From NCBI GenBank assembly GCA_963585895.1, contig OY757912.1, positions 79,426,581 to 79,490,580 of the forward strand: a stretch of 64,000 nucleotides of DNA, in the 5' to 3' direction. The stretch is from Sepioteuthis lessoniana (taxonomy: Eukaryota; Mollusca; Cephalopoda; Myopsida; Loliginidae). The translations under genes were made by a program, and so were the position numbers. Shown here in pieces: positions 46,321 to 57,465 of this stretch. Under the pieces are notes generated by a model. That model searched no databases and was not told where the DNA came from. It saw only the letters and a list, made by a program, of their open reading frames with translations. The stretch's first letter is position 1. The number at the start of each line of letters is the position of its first letter.

Positions 46321-46660
46321 TATGAATTTTACTTCATCAATTGTAATAAACATTATGAAGAAAGCAAAGAAATATTTTTTATTTACTGTTTGTTTTGTTT
46401 TGTTTTATTTTTTTAATTCAAATACTATTTTATCAAATTCATTTTTGTCTTGAAATAGTAAATTAATATTATATTTATTATTAAAAACCTATATTTATAG
46501 GTTTTTGTTGAAAAAAATTATTTACACACCTGAAACCCATCCCCATTAACTTTGTAATAAAATAAAATAACTTGACATCAATTTTGTTAATAAGTTGAAA
46601 TTTAGAAATGTACTCCCAGTATAAAATCAAAGCAGCTTTGTATATATTAGACACACTCAC
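46321..46660. other. Unique AT-rich DNA, no gene seen
   Basis: T- and TTTTG-rich stretch; nothing supported. Confidence 0.4.
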
Positions 46661-46662
46661 AC

Positions 46663-46663
<1 letters not shown>

Positions 46664-46731
<68 letters not shown>

Positions 46732-46732
46732 T
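46664..46732. repeat. (TA)n microsatellite
   Basis: A clean run ending in a short (CA) run. Confidence 0.95.
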
Positions 46733-46779
46733 GATTGAAAATAAAACTGTAACACTGAAAATTTTGTAATCAAGTAATA

Positions 46780-47072
46780 TATGTATATACCCAGCCCTTT
46801 CCACCATGAGCAGAATATGACACATAGTCAATTTTTTTAAGTGGAGTACAGCTGATTTGAATTCAGAGTTTTCTTTCTCTTAGACTGGTTGCCAAAACAA
46901 AGCTAAGAAACTCTGTTTGCCCTACTATCTACCCATATCTCATGTGAGAACAGATGGATTCATGTATTTCCCAAAAGCATTAGAGCAAAATGAAATGCAA
47001 ACAGCTTCATCCAGAATTTGTCATGTCCATTTCCTAAGATGATAACCGTTACACCACAAGCGCCTCCACACA
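46780..47072 (-). mobile_element. SINE family A copy, near full length
   Basis: Minus-strand order: 'ggcgcttgtggtgtaacggt' (A box), 'tatcatcttaggaaatgg', 'tctgatgaagctgtttgc', 'ctaatgcttttgggaaa', 'cagtctaagagaaag' and a tail ending 'gaaagggctgggtat'. Confidence 0.85.
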
Positions 47073-47117
47073 TGCAATGTAGCTAGATTAGAGTTAATTA
47101 TCCCATATAAGATTCAG

Positions 47118-47225
47118 CTGAACAACATTTCTCAAGTTTTGAATTCAGACTTTTTCCTTTTCCTAGACTAGTTGCCCAACCAAAGCTAGAGAGCTCAATC
47201 TACCCGACTATTTTACCCATAGCTG

Positions 47226-47230
<5 letters not shown>
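47118..47230 (-). mobile_element. SINE family A, middle fragment
   Basis: On the minus strand 'agctatgggtaaaatagtcg', 'gagctctctagctttgg' and 'caactagtctaggaaaagg' are readable. It is cut by a (TA)n run at 47230. Confidence 0.75.

Positions 47231-47260
<30 letters not shown>
47230..47260. repeat. (AT)n microsatellite
   Basis: It lies between the SINE fragment and the MITE. Confidence 0.95.
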
Positions 47261-47261
<1 letters not shown>

Positions 47262-47263
<2 letters not shown>

Positions 47264-47503
47264 TGCAATTAGAAGGAAACTCAAACCTGGTTAAATTGTC
47301 ATTATAAATTTATTAAAGAAAAAAAAAGTTGTTTTTTTTTCTTCTCCATACACATATAGACTGTAATCCATATTTGCTGTTTTTCAACCTTAAGTTAAAC
47401 ATGTACAGTCATCTGATGAGATGGAGAGTATAATGATATTCTCCAGTGAAATAGATTTATAATGACAGATTAACCAGGTTTGAGTTTCCTTCTAATTGCA
47501 CTG
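47262..47503. mobile_element. MITE with 54-bp terminal inverted repeats (242 bp)
   Basis: Left arm 47262-47315 begins 'agtgcaattagaaggaaact'. The right arm 47450-47503, reverse-complemented, begins 'cagtgcaattagaaggaaac' and matches the left arm with about four mismatches. The 134-bp interior has no ORF. Flanks are TA-rich on both sides, consistent with insertion at TA. It is a non-autonomous DNA transposon whose parent is unknown. Confidence 0.88.
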
Positions 47504-47920
47504 TATATGCTCTGTATGTGAGTTTTGTTATATAAACCTTGATGGAAAAAGATATGTAACAATAGCCATACATAAAGCACTCCCATATGATATTCCTCAT
47601 ATATTCTATACATGAATAATCCACACCCACTGTCTTCGGACGCTGACTGGATATTACTGATATATATATATATATATACTTTAATCTTTACATCTAATCT
47701 ATAATTCTGTTGGTGTGAATAAAACCCAGATTGTACAATTTGCAAATGCTGCAAACTGATATCTGGGGAAAAAAATTTCATAAAAATAGAAAAGAAGAAA
47801 AACACACATGCTACTTGAAAATAATCGAACAGCACATATGTCTAGTCGAAAGAAAAAAAACAGGCAGAATTACCTAAGCTAAAAAGGTAATAAACTGCTC
47901 AATACATGAGATAGAGTGAA
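47504..47920. other. No gene seen
   Basis: A 121-codon minus frame (47470-47835) includes a MITE arm and a (TA)n run, so it is rejected as a gene. Confidence 0.4.
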
Positions 47921-48059
47921 TATTATGAAAATAATTCCTTCATGGCCAAGGGTGAGTCTACCAAGGTTTCACCAAATGGCTGTTCAGGAATCCTGAAGAG
48001 CCATTTGGTGAAACCTAGGTAGACTCGCTCTTGGCCATGTAGGAATCATTTTCATTATA
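47921..48059. repeat. Near-perfect 139-bp foldback (69-bp arms)
   Basis: Arms 47921-47989 and 47991-48059 are inverted copies with seven mismatches over 69 bp (about 90 percent), with one base between them. The arms include 'ccatttggtgaaacct' and 'cttggccatg'. If transcribed, as it might be in the 3' region of the fucosyltransferase gene, it would fold into a long hairpin. Most likely a foldback MITE. Confidence 0.93.
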
Positions 48060-48063
48060 TAAG

Positions 48064-48094
<31 letters not shown>

Positions 48095-48104
48095 ATGGTC
48101 ATTG

Positions 48105-48135
<31 letters not shown>
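48064..48135. repeat. (AT)n and (AC)n microsatellites
   Basis: (AT)n at 48064-48090 and (AC)n at 48113-48133, with 'cacaatggtcat' repeated after each. Confidence 0.95.
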
Positions 48136-48137
<2 letters not shown>

Positions 48138-48174
48138 GTCATCATAGATGATTACAATCACATATAGATGATGT

Positions 48175-48432
48175 TTATCATCATAGAAAATGGACAGGGT
48201 GGCTCAAGTTCAAATCCTGGACAAGGTTGTTAATATCCTTGTGAAAGGTATGAATCCAAATATTCTTCTTCCAGCTATGGGTAAATAGTAAGGCAGACTG
48301 GGCTCTTTAATCTCGGTATGGCAACCAGTTAGGGGAAGAAAAACTCTGAATTCAAACCTGTTAAACTCTGTTTAAAAAGTGACCTTGTGTTGCCTTCTAC
48401 TCATGCAGAGGAGTTGGGTAAATATATGCATC
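48175..48432 (+). mobile_element. SINE family A copy, head damaged
   Basis: 'ggctcaagttcaaatcctgg' (B box), 'cttgtgaaaggtatgaatcc', 'cagctatgggtaaatagtaa', 'gcaaccagttaggggaag', 'gaattcaaacctgttaaac' and a tail 'gaggagttgggtaaatat'. Confidence 0.85.
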
Positions 48433-48645
48433 ATCCTTCAGATTATTCTAATTCTATTTTCAATCACCATATATATATATATATATATATGCATACACAA
48501 TTACATACATACATATGAGCACACTGAATAATTTCAATACCTACTTACTCAATGTCTGTGCATGTGGGTGTACAGACTGATAAATAAGAAAGCAATATAA
48601 ATGATAGGATAGAAAAAAAAGACTGATAGGAGTTCACCCTAACAA

Positions 48646-49285
48646 CTAAAGAGGTATCCAAGATGGAGGATAATAATCTTTGCGAACCATAGACTTATCC
48701 AGACTACTTCCAGGCCGAGGAAAATCTTTGTAATAGATCACAGTGCCATTTGTAAGATATCCAGCCCACCAAGAATACGAACCTGCTGAAATGATAGTAT
48801 GATTACAAAGTGACAGAGCAGCCAAATCAGTGTATTCATTGTAACTTTGTGAATAAAAAATGTTATCATCCTCCAGATACTTCTTACACCAAATGACCTC
48901 ATTGCTGCAAACAAAAAACATAACATTTGGATATCTGGTACGAAAATAGTTCATGGCCCGATAGAAATAAGGCAGAGGTGCTGGCACATAACCTTGTGAT
49001 TGGCTCCGGACAAAATCTCCACGTCTTACATGAATGCCAACCACAACTATATCAGTCATATAACCATCACGTGATTGGAGATTAGACTTGTGTGTGTTGA
49101 TGGCTTCTTGAAGCATCACTTCTGCAGAATATTTGTATTTCTCTTTAAAACGGAATTGTTGAAGAATTTCAGATTTCATGAAATCAAAATACTTAAAGGA
49201 TTGTAGATAGCCATAAATGGCTGTGTCTTGATGACGGAGATGGGTGATGTTTGGACTGTAGATAGCTGCTGAAATTTCTTCATAG
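48646..49285 (-). CDS. Alpha-1,2-fucosyltransferase-like (GT11), exon 2 (residues 117-329)
   Basis: This exon holds the rest of the catalytic domain of a Golgi enzyme that would transfer fucose from GDP-fucose to galactose in alpha-1,2 linkage. The acceptor is 'tttttttctacag' (minus strand). The first base completes the Ser-117 codon left open by exon 1, and the TAG stop lies at 48648-48646. Visible motifs are 'VVVGIHVRRGDFV' (HxRRGD at 202-207, the GDP-fucose binding motif of the family), 'VMFFVCSNEVIWC' (238-250) and 'NHTIISAGSYSWWAGYLTNG' (278-297), matching the conserved order of GT11. Three N-glycosylation sequons (Asn 130, 278, 296) suit a luminal domain. Total length 329 is close to mammalian FUT2 (343). 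Acceptor specificity cannot be read from sequence. Confidence 0.95.
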
Positions 49286-49629
49286 CTGTAGAAAAAAAAA
49301 AGATAAAGATAAGTAAAATTCAAATAAAAATACAATCTTTTTTTTATAACATTTAACATTGTTAAACTGAACACTAGTTTTCATGACAACTAATGTGAAT
49401 CCCATTTACATGGAATAATTTTCAAAAATCTTCTTTTTTTTTTAATAATAGTTTCCAAATGCTGTCTAATCAATGTTCTGTTGGGTGATATAGAAAGTTA
49501 ATAAAGTACATTATATGAGCAGCTTCTTTCATACATTTCTTCCTATCAATCATTTGGAAAATCCTTTTTGTTTCGTCCTTTTTCCAACATTTAATTTCTT
49601 TCTCATTTTTACTGATGTCTTAAGAGAGT

Positions 49630-50247
49630 GATTACCACTAAAGATTTTTTTTTGTTGGCCCCTCAGCTGCTCCCTCAGCAAAATGATTACTACTAAAGAT
49701 TTTTTTTGTTGGTCCCTCAGCTGCTCCCTCAGCAAAATGATTACCACTAAAGATTTTTTTTTGTTGGTCCCTCAGCAAAATGATTACCACTAAAGATTTT
49801 TTTTTGTTGGTCCCTCAGCTGCTCCCTCAGCAAAATGATTACCACTAAAGATTTTTTTTGTTGGTCCCTCAGCTGCTCCCTCAGCAAAATGATTACCACT
49901 AAAGATTTTTTTTTGTTGGTCCCTCAGCAAAATGATTACCACTAAAGATTTTTTTTTGTTGGTCCCTCAGCTGGTTCCTCAGCAAAATGATTACTACTAA
50001 AGATTTTTTTTTGTTGGTCCCTCAGCAAAATGATTACCACTAAAGATTTTTTTTTGTTGGTCCCTCAGCAAAATGATTACCACTAAAGATTTTTTTTGTT
50101 GGTCCCTCAGCTGGTCCCTCAGCAAAATGATTACCACTAAAGATTTTTTTTTGTTGGTCCTTCAGCTGGTCCCTCAGCAAAATAATTACCACTAAAGATC
50201 TTTTTTGTTGGTCCCTCAGCAAAATGATTACCACTAAAGATTTTTTA
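49630..50247. repeat. Modular minisatellite, 43- and 55-bp units
   Basis: Units start with 'gattaccactaaagattttt'. Starts lie at 49630, 49685, 49739, 49782, 49837, 49891, 49934, 49989, 50032, 50075, 50129, 50184 and 50226. Spacings are 55, 54, 43, 55, 54, 43, 55, 43, 43, 54, 55, 42. The longer type is the shorter plus one 12-bp 'ctgctccctcag' module. It lies about 350 bp upstream of the exon 2 acceptor. Confidence 0.95.
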
Positions 50248-50250
50248 AAC

Positions 50251-51485
50251 TATTCAGTAGGGAGATGCAAACATAAATAATCCAGTCATTTTTTATGGGT
50301 ACAATGCAAGTCAACTGATGTTAATCTACAATAACATATGACCTGAACAACTTACAGTATACACAAGAACCTTTTCCAAGTGAATTAAGAAAGCTTGAGC
50401 CTATAATAAGAGAGTGACATAAAGCTACTAGAAAAATAAAACCAAATGACCTCAGAGAGAGTAAAAATAAAGTAAGATGACAGTTCACCACATAGCAAGT
50501 TCCTCACTCTCATTAATATTAACCTTCTCATTAAAATGTTCATAAATAAAGAGACTAATAAGCATTTTTGACATGCAAAAAATGAAAACAATTGTTAATA
50601 ATCTTAATTTTTAGTCACTCAAGATTTCAGCACTAATCATGATCTACCTTCACTGATCACCTATAATATTTGTGGACAACATGCATAAGAAATTATTTAA
50701 AAATGATAATAATTGACTAAATAATAAGTTATATTATAACCACCTAAATAAAGGACTATTTGATTGAACATGATTTCACATGTAGTATAAGCTAGGCTAC
50801 TGATAATGAAGAATTGTAGGCGTTTTTAAAGTATAGAATATTTTTTAAAAGCACATTGAAAAAAAGAAAAGAAAAAAAAGAAGAAACCAGGAATTTAAAA
50901 AATAATGAACAAACAAATAGATTTTTTAAAGTTTTTATTTCAAGGTGAACTTTATTCAATAAATATTTTTCAAAAGAAAATTATTTAAAGTTTTAGATTT
51001 GTTGTCATGTTAAAGTAATATTGTATGTTTTATAATCAGTGTTGAATTATTTTGATTGTGAAAAATTGATTGAAAACAATTTTCTTAATAACTTTGTTGT
51101 TTAGTAAATATAGCAGAGAACCTCTATTAAACCCCTGAAAATAGCTGTTTATTTCAGGCATTTTATCCTCATTATCTTTTACAGATACTAAATTCTTGCA
51201 ACTATTGCATATCATTTTCTTAATAACCTGCTGAGTATAGTATAACAAGAACTTTTCTATATTGATTAACATCATCTATAACATCTATGTTGAATTTATA
51301 GATATCTAACTTTTATTTATCATTTTATCCCAGTTAGTTTCTTGTAAGTTCTTCAAATCAATACTATGAAGTGGCAGGCACAATCTTAAAACTGACAACA
51401 TTCTAATTCTTATTTGTCTAATTTTTTTTAGATGAAACTTAATAATTTTTATTGTTTTTCTAATTTTTTTTTGGTTGGTTTGGTC
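50251..51485. other. Unique AT-rich intronic DNA
   Basis: No exon or repeat family supported. Open frames here are AT-driven. Confidence 0.45.
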
Positions 51486-51487
51486 AA

Positions 51488-51722
51488 TGAACTTTAAGTG
51501 AAATCATCTGGAGGTTGCAGGTTCAATCCTGACTACAGGTAAAAATAATAAAGAATACTTACTATAGCTTAACACTTGTACCTAGTTATGCTTAACAAAA
51601 TTAGAACAATTTATCCCCATGTAAGCTTCTGAGTTCAACACCAGAAGAAGGCCGAGGAACACATCAGCCAAAATGTTGTGAATATAATAAAGATGAAAAC
51701 AATTGTCTAAATACTCTAAATG
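51488..51722 (+). mobile_element. SINE family F copy
   Basis: A B-box-like 'gcaggttcaatcctgac' near 51518 is followed by 'gagttcaacaccagaagaag' and 'aggaacacatcagccaaaat', ending 'aagatgaaaacaattgtcta'. I recognise the end block as recurrent in cephalopod genomes, but this is the only copy in the window. Confidence 0.5.
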
Positions 51723-51724
51723 AT

Positions 51725-53190
51725 AAAAATTCTAATTCCTTTTCACACTTAAACACTCAATGTATAGAGATGTTATATTGATCCTGAACAAGTTGCCAGT
51801 ACAGGCCAAACTTTTCCTCAAGGTGTTCTATTTGAAATTTGTCAGGTAATACATGTTTTCAATTCTTCTATGCAATATTTGTCAGTTCTAGAATTTCTTA
51901 GGTAGTATGATGCAAAGCAGTGAAGTTTTCTTTTGCTACTTTCCCATTACTTCCAGGATTCTAATGAGTTGTAGAATCCATTGAGAAATACATTACCACT
52001 TACATAATCAAAATGTGAATTTCAGTGACAAGTAAAGATACTATGATGTCTTTCTGCACAAGTAACTTAAACTTGTTTTTAATATATATAAGAAAATTGT
52101 TATGTTGCTCAACTACAGGATTCATATAGGTTAAGGTTAGCCTTCTGATGGCCAAATAGCTAAGTAAAATTATATTTTTGGTGTCACTTTACAACCTGTA
52201 CTCTCTAGGGGAACAGTTATACAACAATAAAGATAATATCACTTTTGCTGAATAATCAAACTTATTTTGTGTCAGTAATTGTAACTGCTCATAGAAGAAT
52301 TTAATCACATGAAAATATTTACTTGGACCAATAATAGAAATGACATGAATTCTTATTCGAAATTGCTAATATAAAATTTTCTTTATGTATTTGTATTAAA
52401 AATGATTAAAAAATGAGTTTTTTAACTTTTAAAAACTTCACTAATACAACAAACTTTTATTTTGAAAGACTGAAAAAATTGAAAAGAAAACAAATTTTAA
52501 ATATATTTCTAATACTAATTTTAATTCAATTTTTCCTTTGTCTTATAATTTTCTCTTTTTTAATTTACAAATTAAAACAATATTTATACAATAAAATTAT
52601 TTTTAAAACATAGACATGCTGAAACATTCACATTCAATCAACTGTAATATAAACTGCAGATTTTTAAAGAAAAACAAAACGTTGATTGGTCAATGCAGCC
52701 CCAATATGTTATTGTGTCAATGTGCTGTGAATTACAAGGTCATAAAATTAATTTAGTCATTAAGTTTCAATGATATCTATCTGCTCTTTACAAATAACAT
52801 ACAAGAAAATAACTCACTTTGATATGATTATTTTGGTAAAATTTTTCTTTTTGATAGCACATTTCTTTGCATTAGATAAGTCCTTGTCTTTTATAAACAA
52901 AAATTCATTAACTTTTAACTTATTTTTTATTATTTCCTTTGCATTTGGGACAACACAAACATATGGTTTATTTTTTGTAAATTATTTCAGTGATGATATT
53001 TACATAATTAAAAGAAAATTCAGTAAAATCAAGCAAATCAAAACAAGGCAATATGTCTCCGATGTAGGTATGGGGGCATCAGTATCTGTCCCATGCATCA
53101 AATAGGCCTATATTTTAGGTAGAATATTAAAACAAAGCTCAGTGCTTTCATTTACTGAGAGAAATATGTTACTATGTTAATATTAATCAA
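51725..53190. other. Unique AT-rich intronic DNA
   Basis: Hydrophobic frames (52413-52613, 52770-53105) are strongly A/T-biased and match nothing, so they are not called. Confidence 0.45.
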
Positions 53191-53193
53191 ACT

Positions 53194-54440
53194 ATGGGAA
53201 ATTCTTCAACACACACAATTTTTACCATGACATCCTTTGGTCATATCGATGAATTCTTACCTACCAAAGGAGACTGGAGATTATCATTTCAAGGCAAACT
53301 TAATACAGGATTAAAAAAAACAGGGTGGGGTCCTTCTTTCAGTTTGAGGGGGAGACACATTCCTTTTACTGAAAGATCTGGTCACGCCATAGTTTAAGAG
53401 ATAAAAGCTATGATGAACTCTCACAAACACAAAAAGAACACAGCAAACAAGTGCTATGTCATTGTCAATATGTGCCACCAACTACCAGTTCAGTATATTT
53501 CTGATTTTATTACACATTTGAAAAAAAAAATTACAAAATTCTGCAAGTTTAAAAATACAACAGAAGACATGTTGAGACACTTGCTCGTCATTAGAGTGGC
53601 AGACAACCACATTTGCAGACATCTGCTATCCAAAACTAACTTCCTCACACCCAAGAAATGATTTTTCCAAAGCAAGAGCTAAACAAAAATGTTAGTGACA
53701 TGACAGCCTGTACAACTCCCACTTTTTCATTGCATGAAAGTCAATTAGATTGAACAGCCTACTCCAATTCAGATATCAAAATCAAAACAAAAATTGCAAT
53801 TCAGATGCAATAGGAAACACTCTCCCAACTTCAAAGAGGTAATTCATAATTTTTGCCACAAAATCTGTCACTTTTTGCCAGCCTGCTTGACTTGAAAGCA
53901 CATGGAGAGAAACTTAGTTGTGCAACTTAGTTGGAAATATATCCATCAGCTAAAAGTAGTAAATGCCACAATTGCCATTGAAGACATCATAGCAAAATAT
54001 CTTGATGTTTTTTTAGGATGAGTTGGTCACTAAAAGATTCCACAGCAAAACTGAGTGTTGACCTCAAGACAAACCTCATATTCTACAAAACTTAACCAGT
54101 GCCCATTGCCTTACAGGAAAAGATGGACAAAGAACTAGATCAACTGTAGACTTGAGGTATTGTCAGATCTGTGCAGTACTCAAAATGAGCTGTCCCCATA
54201 GTAGTGATTGTTAAGGTCAATCAATCAATTCATATGTGTGGGGATTACAAAATGACAATCAACAAATGCTCAAACCTCAACTAGAACCCACTGAAGCACA
54301 ACTAAATATGCCTTCAGATGCAGCAATGCAACACCTCACAGGTATACAGACCTCACTTGCGCATGGAAATTCGCTTGATTATAAACAGCCTGTCACAACA
54401 TTGACAGAATATACATCACCAGCCCTAACACAATGATCTA
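53194..54440 (+). pseudogene. Ty3/gypsy-type LTR retrotransposon relic (gag and reverse transcriptase pieces)
   Basis: The start of a gag-like reading frame, 'MTSFGHIDEFLPTKGDW', lies at 53230. Further gag pieces ('CKFKNTTEDMLRHLLVI', 'ADNHICRHLLSKT') lie at 53540-53640. From about 54000 the upstream part of a reverse-transcriptase domain is recognisable in shifting frames ('CGDYKMTINKC' near 54237). Stops and frameshifts are frequent, the protease, RNase H and integrase parts are absent, and no LTR was found. It is an old, dead fragment in the intron, in the opposite orientation to the host gene. Described only; not reconstructed. Confidence 0.7.
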
Positions 54441-54539
54441 ATCATCCAATAAAACCACCAAATTGTTTCAGTCCTGACTTATTCAAGACATGAACACATT
54501 TTTTTTACTTCCTGAAAAAAAATAGAAATAAATTTTTTT

Positions 54540-54544
<5 letters not shown>

Positions 54545-54603
<59 letters not shown>
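54545..54603. repeat. (TA)n-(CA)n microsatellite
   Basis: A clean (TA)n run ending in a short (CA) run. Confidence 0.95.
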
Positions 54604-56214
54604 GATTTATTTGAAGGTTTTCACTTTTCTTTGTCAAATTTGTTCACACAGAGGTCAAATAATCCTCGCCCATGAAATATAGGGTGAAATATCATGTACA
54701 TATGTTTATAGGGTGAAATGTCATGTTCATATGTTTTTAGGATACATGAAGTGCAAGACACCAGATAATTCCAGCTAGGCTGACTCATCTAAACACTTAA
54801 GGATAATGACAGCAGCTGAATGAAATATCAAAAACTCCAATGTTTTTGTTTTCTATAAAAACATGACAGATCCTAATTAGCATTTTCATAGTTATCACTA
54901 TTATACTGAGAATTTGGATGATTGAAAAAAAACAACTTAAGCTTTAATGAAGATATTACATACATACATGATATATCATAAGCCCCTGTGATACAGCATC
55001 AATAGTTATAGGATCTATCAATGTGTGACATCATATCAGCAGGATATCTAGTTAGGTTTTCCAAGACAGAGATATTTCTTATGAGATAACTCATCACTTG
55101 CTCCTAAAGTAAGTTTTTAAGAATAAAGTACAATATATATATTCAAGTACAAAATAACCCCTAACATTTTGCACAATATACCCTCCCACCCATGTCACAT
55201 GAAATCCAAATTTTTTCCATTCAACATTTTAATTGCTTTTCAGAATGTATTGTAGTATTGTAATTGTGAAACTCCTATAATTTTTTTTATTTGCAAGCTT
55301 TTTTATTTTATGGTCAAAAGTGCATTCAATCCATAAAATTTGTAGCAAAATGCACCACACCAAAAATGTTAAAGAAAGTATACATATATTTCAAGACACT
55401 CCCTTATACTTACCAATTTCACTTGTTTGCCTATAATTCTTTTAAAATTGGTAGTAGTCAACATATTCAAAGCCCCACCAACAGGGCAAGCTGATAATAG
55501 AGGACTCCTTTCCAATTCCGTCATATAAACAACATGATTTTCTTAGAATGAAAACTTACCTTTGGTACAGTTTGTAATACCCACACACACCACAGCTGCA
55601 GACATCTATAAAGGGAGTGATAGAGAAAACTGTCAATCCTTCCCAAACTTTGGGAAATTTTCTTTCTGATTAGGAAGAACGTCTCATTGAAGTAGTGGTC
55701 AGTCACGAACATACAGAGAAAAAGAAAAGAAAACTTGATTCCAATGTTCAAACGAAAAAGAGGAGACAACCAATGTGAAGTGCTACAGCGTGAGAGTTTA
55801 GTTCTTGAATTGTGTCCCTCTTGGTGATCTGTTGTTGGTATGGTAAGATAAAGGAGAAATGTGACTTTTTTATCTTAATTTAGAGGACAAAAATTCATTA
55901 ACATCTATGACATCTTCAGAGATAGATGGAACAAAAGGTGAACTTTTGTTTCCTTTGATCAATCTATAAAACAACAGAACAAGCATCTTAGTCTTAACAA
56001 TCCATGGGAATGACTGTTGGAACTACAAAAATAGATTATTTATATAGAGACTTGAAACAAAGGAAAATAACTGAAGCCTAAGGATAAATATTAGGTAAGA
56101 ATGACTGACATATCCAATGAGGTCAATAACTATTATTCCCTTGATTTAGCCATACATTAAGATTTTTTGGTTCATATCACAAACAAAAACTTCTACTATC
56201 CATCTTTTTTTTTC
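54604..56214. other. Mostly unique intronic DNA
   Basis: A duplicated block 'tagggtgaaat(a/g)tcatgt' lies at 54681 and 54710. The minus frame 55521-55769 has a GTAAGT-like edge at 55553 but would not continue the fucosyltransferase frame and matches no family. Confidence 0.4.
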
Positions 56215-56462
56215 CCATTCATTTTCACTGGTCTAATAAGTTTGAATTCAGATTTTTCCTTCTCCTAGTTGCAATAGCAAGATTGAAGAGCACAATCTGC
56301 CTTACTATTTACCCCAAGCTGAAAAGAGAATAGTTGGATTCACACCTTTCCAAAGTGTATTAGTGCTATGTGAAATGCTAACAACTTTGTTCAGGATTTG
56401 AACTCACGTAGCTGAGTCCACTTCCTTATATAACCAATAACCATTATTTGCTCTCAACTAAC
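56215..56462 (-). mobile_element. SINE family A copy
   Basis: On the minus strand it reads 'ggttattggttatataagg' (damaged A box), 'gtgagttcaaatcctgaac' (B box), 'gcactaatacactttgg' and 'caactaggagaaggaaaa' in family order. Confidence 0.75.
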
Positions 56463-56697
56463 ATTCTAATTTCTGATAACATTTTAAAAGTAAAATTTTA
56501 AAATGCCAAATGTTTTTAGATTCCAATTTTTACTTTGGACCCAGTCATTCTATCTTTTGCTCTTGTACAATTACTGGTCTCTAAGATTTCAAAGAAAGAC
56601 ACATATTTTCTCTTAGTGTTATTTGCTTAGAGTATTACCTATCATCACTTTCATCTTTCATTTAGGGATTGCATTTCAATATGTCACCTTTCAAGCT

Positions 56698-56925
56698 GGT
56701 ATAGTTTCTTTAATAGCATATCAACCTTCACGGTTTATTTAATGCAAAATCCATGCTTGTAGAACAGTAGTAATACTGTATGATATCTCTTATAGGTGAG
56801 AGGATCATACTTTTCCTAAGGGTATTAGACTAAAAGTGAACATAATAGGATGACTGGAGTTCAAACTTGCTTACTATGATATCACAGTCCAGCATGTTAG
56901 CCATTATACAATGGCAACTCTCCAC
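56698..56925 (-). mobile_element. SINE family D copy
   Basis: Plus-strand blocks 'tagcatatcaaccttcacgg', 'agaacagtagtaatactgta', 'ctaaaagtgaacataatagg' and 'gttagccattatacaatgg' match 25018-25236. Confidence 0.8.
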
Positions 56926-57149
56926 CTTCAAGACTGATATGAAAGATACTGCCTATACAAAAACATATCCCATACCAACACTACCATTTACCATTTTTTT
57001 TACTGATAAAACATCAACAGGAAAATTTTTTTACCAACATATAATTTCTTTTTGATTGTTTTATTGATTTAAAAGGTTATTCACTTCCTTGATGGTCTCT
57101 AGAGAGATTGATTATTTCTTATCTTTTTAAGCTGTAACCCAGAAGAGAG

Positions 57150-57372
57150 TATGTATTTATCCAACCCCTCCCGCATGAGTAGGATGCAACACAAAGACAA
57201 TTTTTAAGTTGAGCATAGCTAGCTTGGACTGGTTGTTTTACTAAGCCTAAAGAGTCCAATTTTCCCAACTACTTACTCAAAGCTGGAGATAAATTTGAAT
57301 TTATGCTTTTCCCAAGAACATCAGCACAAAGTGAAATGCAAATAGCTCCATCCAGGTTTTGAACTTGGTTCA
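57150..57372 (-). mobile_element. SINE family A copy, head missing
   Basis: 'tatttatccaacccctcccg', 'cttggactggttgtttta' and 'cacaaagtgaaatgcaaat' are the family blocks in reverse. Confidence 0.75.
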
Positions 57373-57465
57373 TCAAATTCATGTGCAACCAAAAAAGAGT
57401 ATCAACTAATTATATTTGAAATTAGAAGAGTCACGTAAGTAGGGCAAAACTGAAAAAAAGCGGGA

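Noticed and set aside
52770-53105. 111-codon plus frame with hydrophobic segments
   Set aside because: Composition is A/T-driven (Phe, Ile, Lys, Asn), with no family match and no splice evidence inside the fucosyltransferase intron.
55521-55769. Possible middle exon of the fucosyltransferase gene
   Set aside because: It has a GTAAGT edge, but exons 1 and 2 already join in phase and align end to end with the family; this peptide has no GT11 motif.
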